Positions 12,810-16,818 of a stretch of DNA of 16,818 nt are shown one piece after another (within the stretch, counting starts at the first letter, position 1; each line of letters starts with the position of its first letter). The DNA lies in assembly GCA_029558215.1 (NCBI GenBank), contig JAKQFZ010000206.1, positions 1 to 16,818 of the forward strand, written 5' to 3'. The DNA is from Candidatus Omnitrophota bacterium. Lineage in GTDB: Bacteria > Hinthialibacterota > Hinthialibacteria > JAKQFZ01. The notes beneath the pieces are model-generated. The model was not told the origin of the DNA. It did no database searches and worked only from the letters and a program-made list of their open reading frames with translations. The position numbers and the translations under genes are program-made.

Positions 12810-15794
12810 ATGAGTCAGCAGAAGAGAACCATCATTACTCTGGCAGTCCTGGCCTTGACGCTTCTGGGAAGCATCTCTGCTTCTGCCGCAGAGTTTCGAG
12901 GCATGTGGGTCACTCGGTTTGAATGGCCGAACAGCAATCAAACAACCGCCAAAGCGAAAATTGACACGATTATGACCAATCTGAAAGACCACGGTTTCAA
13001 TGCCGTGCTCTTCCAGATGAGGGGACAGGGCGACGTGCTCTATCCTTCGCCCTATGAACCTTGGTCTGCATTGTTGGGAGGACTGGGACAGAATCCAGGC
13101 TGGGATCCGATGCAGTACGCCATCAACTCAGCGCACTCCCGTGGGTTGGAGTTTCATGTGTACATCAACACGCATGTCGTCTGGTCTTCAAGCAGCCAGA
13201 CACCACCGGCACACACAACGCCGGAACACCCCTACTGGCTGTACTACAATCCCAGTGGGAATCACGACTGGACAATTTGCGACTCGGCAGGCACTCCGGT
13301 CTATTATTCCTCGGATAACTATTGCTGGTGCGCTCCAGGGGTACCGTCGTTCCAGGAGTGGATTCGCAAGGTGACCATGCATGTGGTCAACACCTATGAC
13401 GTGGACGGGATTCATTATGACCGGATTCGAGTTCCAGCAAACACGTATTCCTATGATCCGATCAGCAACGCCCGACGTGCCGGCTCAGGCAACCCCCACA
13501 GCCTGGATTTCAAGAACTGGACACGGGATCAGATTACCCGAATGCTCACGGACATCTATGGCTCTGTCATGGAGGTGAAGCCGTGGGTCACAATGTCCTG
13601 CTCGCCATTCGGTATCTACGATCGAAGTCGTTTTGCAGGGTACAGCGGATTCACCGATGGCTATGACCGGTGGCTTCAGGAATCCCAGCACTGGCTTGAG
13701 GTCGGTTGCATGGATGCTGTAGTTCCGATGATCTACTGGGATATTCCCGATCCGGCTCCGAACTTTGACATCTTGGTTCAGGACTGGATTGACTATCGCT
13801 ATGGGCGCCATGTCTACGCGGGCGCATCCGCAGCAAACTATACGTTTCCGGAACTTGGCAATGAAATCACACAAACGCGAACTCGTGGAGGACAGGGTTT
13901 TGTGCCATTCTCCTACGGTTCTGTTGATGCCGGGGAGTTCGATACCTTCCTGAACAGCTATTATTCCCAGTCGGCAGACACGCCCAGCATGTCGTGGAAG
14001 ACCAACCCAACCACAGGAATTATCATTGGTCAGGTCAAGAACGGCTCGAATCCAGTGACTGATGCCTGGGTGACTCGCACCGGCTCGAGCTACGTAACGC
14101 TCTCTGCGGCGGATGGGCAGTACACCATTTTGAACGTTCCGCCAGGAACTTACACGGTGAGTGCTTCAAAGAGTGGCGTAGGTGACGGTTCTGTGTCGGG
14201 CGTCTCTGTCACGGCAGGTGGTGTCACCCGAATAGATATCGCATTGGGTGTCGGCCCTACCAGCACTCCAACGCAAACTCCGACAGCAACGCCAACCGGA
14301 CAGACTCCGGCGGACATCATCATAGACAACAGCAACGCCGGATTCAGCATTCTGGCAGGCTCATGGTCAACGGGAACCAGTGCGACGGACAAGTACGGGG
14401 CGGACTATCGCTACAATACTTGCGGCACGGGTGCTGACCAGGTTCGTTGGCAGGGAAGCATTGTCACGGCCGGCAACTACAGTGTCTACTGCTGGTATCC
14501 TCAGGGAACCAACCGCGCCACTGACGCCCCCTACACAGTTTATCATGCCGGTGGTTCCCAGACCTTCGACGTGAACCAGCAGGCCGGTGGCGGCCAGTGG
14601 AATCTGCTCGGTACTTTTGCGTTTAATGCGGGTACCTGCACGATCGTCCTGACGGATGATGGTATTGACACCTCCAAGGTGGTCATGGCAGATGCTGTTC
14701 GCTGGGCATGGAGCGGTCCTTCAGGTCCAACGGATACTCCGACAACTGCGGCAACCAACACGCCAACTCGCACACCGACAAGCACTCCCACCAATACTCC
14801 TACTGTGTTGACGAATACCCCGACGAATACTCCGACCAACACACCGACGTTTACGCGAACCAACACACCCACCAATACACCAACAAACACACCCTCCAAC
14901 ACGCCAAGCAATACACCTACCAACACTCCGACGTCTGCTGGAACTCCAGCGGATATCATCGTTGATAACTCAGATACGGGTTACTCCAGTGTGGGTGTGG
15001 ACAGCAGCTGGCTGACCGCTTCATCAGCGACAGACAAGTACGGTGCCGACTACCAGTACAACACCTGTGGTGCTGGCAATGACACGGCAACCTGGCAGAC
15101 TTCCATTCCAGCATCTGGGAACTATGAAGTCTTTGTCTGGTATTCCGCTGGATCGAATCGTCCAAAGAATGCCCCGTACACAGTGAACTACGCGGGCGGC
15201 TCCAGGATGATGCGAGTCAATCAGGAAGTCAACGGCGGAATGTGGAATTCGATAGGTGTGTTCAACTTCTCGACTGGATCAACTTCTGTTGTCATGACTG
15301 ATGCGGCGGATTCGGGAGAAGCCATTATCGCCGATGCAGTGAAGTGGTCGTGGTCTACGGCAACGATCCTCATTGATGACAACTTCACCAACGCCTATAC
15401 CGGATGGAGCACCGACTGGGGAACCAGCACTTCTTACTATGTTTCCTCGGCACGCGCTGCGATGTGCAACAGTACACAGAATGACTTGATTTCCGGCGAC
15501 CTGAACACGACAGGCAGGTCCAGCATCACCATTTCGTTCCATTACAGGGACGTCGGCATTGACGATGGTGACGACATCTTTCTGCAGCTGTACAACGGCT
15601 CCAGCTATGCCAACAAGTTCGAAGTTGGGATCACCAGTCCGGAGTCCACGTGGCATTACTATACAACCACCATCAACAACTCCGGTGGGGATGCGGCATA
15701 CTTCCGCTCCAATTTCCGAGTCAAATTCGAAGGCACTTCGATTGACTCTGGCGAGTACTTGTACATTGACGACGTCAGAGTGACTGCAAAGTAG
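12810..15794 (+). CDS. Secreted GHL10 glycoside hydrolase-like protein with two golvesin-type domains
   Basis: The 994-residue product has a Sec signal (IITLAVLALTLLGSISASA, cleavage near 26). A GHL10/DUF187-type barrel covers about 27-402: AEFRGMWVTRFEWP, HGFNAVLFQMRGQGD, RGLEFHVYINTHVVW, VDGIHYDRIRVP near 198-209, and DAVVPMIYWDIP around 301-312. A carboxypeptidase-regulatory-like beta domain (GIIIGQV to about 480) and a short Thr-Pro linker (482-499) follow. Then come golvesin/Xly-type domain 1 (500-635), a Thr-Pro-Asn linker (640-712), a second golvesin-type domain (713-848), and a C-terminal beta-rich domain (about 851-994, ending YLYIDDVRVTAK). GHL10 proteins are thought to act on polysaccharides; the specificity is unknown. 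It is probably surface-bound or secreted. ATG 12810 has AAAGGA 7 nt upstream. A terminator follows 31 nt after the stop. Confidence 0.9.
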   Translation: MSQQKRTIITLAVLALTLLGSISASAAEFRGMWVTRFEWPNSNQTTAKAKIDTIMTNLKDHGFNAVLFQMRGQGDVLYPSPYEPWSALLGGLGQNPGWDPMQYAINSAHSRGLEFHVYINTHVVWSSSSQTPPAHTTPEHPYWLYYNPSGNHDWTICDSAGTPVYYSSDNYCWCAPGVPSFQEWIRKVTMHVVNTYDVDGIHYDRIRVPANTYSYDPISNARRAGSGNPHSLDFKNWTRDQITRMLTDIYGSVMEVKPWVTMSCSPFGIYDRSRFAGYSGFTDGYDRWLQESQHWLEVGCMDAVVPMIYWDIPDPAPNFDILVQDWIDYRYGRHVYAGASAANYTFPELGNEITQTRTRGGQGFVPFSYGSVDAGEFDTFLNSYYSQSADTPSMSWKTNPTTGIIIGQVKNGSNPVTDAWVTRTGSSYVTLSAADGQYTILNVPPGTYTVSASKSGVGDGSVSGVSVTAGGVTRIDIALGVGPTSTPTQTPTATPTGQTPADIIIDNSNAGFSILAGSWSTGTSATDKYGADYRYNTCGTGADQVRWQGSIVTAGNYSVYCWYPQGTNRATDAPYTVYHAGGSQTFDVNQQAGGGQWNLLGTFAFNAGTCTIVLTDDGIDTSKVVMADAVRWAWSGPSGPTDTPTTAATNTPTRTPTSTPTNTPTVLTNTPTNTPTNTPTFTRTNTPTNTPTNTPSNTPSNTPTNTPTSAGTPADIIVDNSDTGYSSVGVDSSWLTASSATDKYGADYQYNTCGAGNDTATWQTSIPASGNYEVFVWYSAGSNRPKNAPYTVNYAGGSRMMRVNQEVNGGMWNSIGVFNFSTGSTSVVMTDAADSGEAIIADAVKWSWSTATILIDDNFTNAYTGWSTDWGTSTSYYVSSARAAMCNSTQNDLISGDLNTTGRSSITISFHYRDVGIDDGDDIFLQLYNGSSYANKFEVGITSPESTWHYYTTTINNSGGDAAYFRSNFRVKFEGTSIDSGEYLYIDDVRVTAK
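14307..15353 (+). repeat. Two diverged direct copies of a golvesin-type domain coding unit
   Basis: The segments 14307-14714 and 14946-15353 (ends approximate) code for paralogous domains. Each begins PADIIxDNS, then SATDKYGADYxYNTCGxGxD, NAPYTV or DAPYTV, YAGGS or HAGGS, VNQ, GGxWN and ends ADAVxWxWS. They are separated by the Thr-Pro-Asn linker. The copies are diverged at DNA level, so the duplication is not recent. Confidence 0.8.
14727..14945 (+). repeat. Thr-Pro-Asn linker-coding tandem repeat
   Basis: About 73 residues of mostly TNTP/TPTN units, coded by degenerate 12-nt repeats (AACACACCGACG-like). It is a flexible interdomain linker probably open to O-glycosylation. The antisense frame reads as Val-Gly repeats and is not a gene. 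Its length could vary between strains by slippage. Confidence 0.85.
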
Positions 15795-15825
15795 CATTGA
15801 CGGCAGTCAATAAGGAATGACGCAG

Positions 15826-15862
15826 AACGGGGTAGAGCCGTACAGGTTCTGCCCCGTTTGTA
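15826..15862 (+). terminator. Rho-independent terminator after the GHL10/golvesin gene
   Basis: A 14-bp stem (15826-15839 with 15845-15858; AACGGGGTAGAGCC against GGTTCTGCCCCGTT, two G-T wobbles) has a 5-nt loop GTACA. Only a short T-tract (TTTGTATCTT) follows. It lies between two convergent genes and may serve both, but the T-run favours the plus strand. Confidence 0.75.
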
Positions 15863-15890
15863 TCTTGAGCGCTTGAAAGGGTTTCGATTT

Positions 15891-16559
15891 CTACTCCAAG
15901 CTGAGGATGTCAAGAATCGCGCATTCCGTGGGTTTCATATCAGCGCCGTCACGAGGGAGTTCAAGTGTGATCACGGGTAACTGCCTCTCCCAACCATAGT
16001 AGGTTCCCATCGATCCTGGACAGGGATAGCCGATGTCGCCCTTGACTTCCAGTTTGCAGATTGACGACATCCGTTTTGCCACTTTGAGTGCTGCATCACC
16101 GTTGTAATTCACACAAGCCAACGCGGCGTGCAGCGATATGATGAGCCACGGCTTTGCGCGCTCAACCACGTCGAGAACTGCCCGTGTCTCCGGTTCAGAA
16201 GCAGGCTCTGTGCCCCCCGAACGCTTCTTGTTTGCATGAAAATCACGGGTGGGGAAGTTTCGGTTAATGTCAATGTCATTGGCGTTGCGTCTTGTGCCGG
16301 CGCTGAAGGCGTCAGGGTTGACCACGGGCATGACCACGATCCGATACTTCAGAGCATCTGGTGCGGCCGCCCTGATCTTCCTGAGCAGACGGCGGATCAT
16401 GAGCACGCCGCTCTTCTCATCACCGTGAACGCCCGCCATGAGCAGAACGGTTTTCTTGCGCTTTCCAAACGAGAGCGTTTTGATTGCGCGACCTTGAACA
16501 GACTTGTGAACGGGGAAATCCGGTGTGGGATTCTTTTTCCTGGCGATTTTGGGTGCCAT
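15891..16559 (-). CDS. M14-family zinc carboxypeptidase (MpaA/succinylglutamate desuccinylase-like)
   Basis: The 222-residue product is a compact M14-type zinc hydrolase. MAGVHGDEKSG carries the metal ligands His45 and Glu48. VVMPVVNPDAF and DIDINRNFPTRDF (with Arg100 in NRN, substrate carboxylate binding) follow. ISLHAAL gives the third ligand His144, and VITLELP gives the catalytic Glu200. The pattern RNANDIDINRNFP is typical of murein tripeptide amidase MpaA and relatives, so cleavage of a peptide or gamma-D-Glu-diaminopimelate bond is likely. AstE/aspartoacylase-like deacylases are the alternative. No signal peptide is visible, so it is cytoplasmic. The start ATG 16559 has GGA about 10 nt upstream and a good promoter further up. 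It converges on the GHL10 gene. Confidence 0.88.
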   Translation of the reverse strand: MAPKIARKKNPTPDFPVHKSVQGRAIKTLSFGKRKKTVLLMAGVHGDEKSGVLMIRRLLRKIRAAAPDALKYRIVVMPVVNPDAFSAGTRRNANDIDINRNFPTRDFHANKKRSGGTEPASEPETRAVLDVVERAKPWLIISLHAALACVNYNGDAALKVAKRMSSICKLEVKGDIGYPCPGSMGTYYGWERQLPVITLELPRDGADMKPTECAILDILSLE

Positions 16560-16592
16560 AGGGTTGTTCCATCCTCGATGTCAAATGTCGGT

Positions 16593-16622
16593 TCTATACA
16601 GGACAGCGCGGGGAAAGGTCAA
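16593..16622 (-). promoter_or_regulatory. Candidate promoter of the M14 peptidase gene
   Basis: On the minus strand TTGACC (16622-16617) and TATAGA (16598-16593) are separated by 18 nt, 5 of 6 and 4 of 6 to consensus. The -10 ends 34 nt before the start codon, leaving a short leader of about 25 nt. Confidence 0.45.
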
Positions 16623-16648
16623 CCCGAAAACCTCTTTTGCCTTCCTCC

Positions 16649-16679
16649 TTGACAGCACACGGTGAACTTGGGATTGTAT
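16649..16679 (+). promoter_or_regulatory. Candidate promoter of the glyA-like gene
   Basis: A perfect TTGACA (-35) at 16649-16654 is followed 19 nt later by TTGTAT (16674-16679). The -10 match is poor (3 of 6) and the spacing long, so this is weak. It faces away from the M14 peptidase promoter, making 16560-16730 a divergent control region. Confidence 0.25.
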
Positions 16680-16730
16680 CGGTCAAGAAGATATTCCGTT
16701 CCCCGTCGGGATAAGTCAAGGAGAAATCTG

Positions 16731-16818
16731 GTGGCTTCACAACAAGTGGCAAAGCAGGATCATCCATTCCTAGAAAAGTTCGATCCGGAGATTGCGGAAC
16801 TCGTTTTCAAAGAGCAGG
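16731..16818 (+). CDS. glyA: Start of a probable serine hydroxymethyltransferase (cut by right edge)
   Basis: Only 29 codons are present. They start at GTG 16731, with AAGGAG at 16718-16723, 7 nt upstream. The text FLEKFDPEIAELVFKEQ matches the usual N-terminus of SHMT (xDPEIxxLIxKEExRQ), the PLP enzyme that converts serine and tetrahydrofolate to glycine and methylene-tetrahydrofolate in the cytoplasm. The catalytic lysine and cofactor site lie beyond the window, so the call rests on this short stretch alone. The gene is divergent from the M14 peptidase gene. Confidence 0.55.
   Translation, partial: MASQQVAKQDHPFLEKFDPEIAELVFKEQ

Noticed and set aside
12533..12811. Minus-strand frame of 92 codons opposite the GHL10 leader
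   Set aside because: No recognisable domain, and its start overlaps the start of the GHL10 gene; more likely an accident of base composition, though a repeat-family origin cannot be excluded.
14727..14945. Possible CRISPR-like or satellite array
   Set aside because: The 12-nt units are in frame and code a Thr-Pro linker; there are no unique spacers between constant repeats.
14543..14959. Minus-strand Val-Gly repeat protein of 138 codons
   Set aside because: It is the reverse complement of the Thr-Pro-Asn linker and of part of a golvesin-type domain.
1..16818. Mobile elements, tRNA or rRNA genes, phage genes
   Set aside because: I saw no transposase, integrase, tRNA-like cloverleaf or rRNA segment in the window.

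Overview
The window is bacterial DNA of moderate GC (I estimate roughly 50-53%, not counted). It holds an extracellular polysaccharide (EPS/capsule) synthesis and export operon on the minus strand, followed by a set of secreted or lipid-anchored enzymes and the first codons of a likely housekeeping gene. The lineage cannot be fixed from sequence alone. A secreted GHL10-type enzyme with Thr-Pro-Asn linkers and golvesin-type domains, and cobalamin-binding radical SAM proteins mixed with glycosyltransferases, suggest a Gram-negative member of a little-cultured phylum (for example Sumerlaeota, Hydrogenedentota or Omnitrophota). That is inference only.

Region 1-9177 (minus strand, read right to left) is a tightly packed operon. 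Its order is: a small repeat-bearing lipoprotein; a Wza-like outer-membrane export lipoprotein; a CpsD/BY-kinase-like P-loop protein whose Walker A lysine is missing; a polyprenyl-phosphate sugar-1-phosphate transferase that starts the lipid-linked repeat unit; a Wzx-like flippase; a GT4 glycosyltransferase; a B12-binding radical SAM protein; a GT2 glycosyltransferase; and a second B12-binding-domain protein cut by an in-frame TAA and running off the left edge. From the flippase onward the gaps are 26, 6, 1 and 13 nt and then a 4-nt ATGA overlap, which implies co-transcription and coupled translation. No Wzy polymerase or Wzz/Wzc chain-length protein is visible; they may lie outside the window.

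Region 9178-12090 has a divergent intergenic stretch, a plus-strand serine beta-lactamase/esterase-family lipoprotein, and a convergent minus-strand exported protein that looks like a TIM-barrel glycosidase.

Region 12091-12809 is a gene-poor stretch of about 720 nt. It contains nested inverted repeats (12182-12304), a candidate promoter and a long, hairpin-rich leader. It precedes a 994-residue secreted multidomain protein: GHL10, carboxypeptidase-regulatory-like, golvesin-type, Thr-Pro linker, golvesin-type, then a C-terminal beta-rich domain. A rho-independent terminator (15826-15862) follows.

Region 15863-16818 has a minus-strand M14/MpaA-like zinc peptidase, a divergent promoter region, and the start of a plus-strand gene resembling serine hydroxymethyltransferase (glyA).

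As a whole, the left half would build a lipid-linked oligosaccharide on the inner membrane, possibly modify it by cobalamin-dependent radical chemistry, flip it and export it through the Wza-like channel. The secreted enzymes to the right could act on surface polysaccharide or peptidoglycan.
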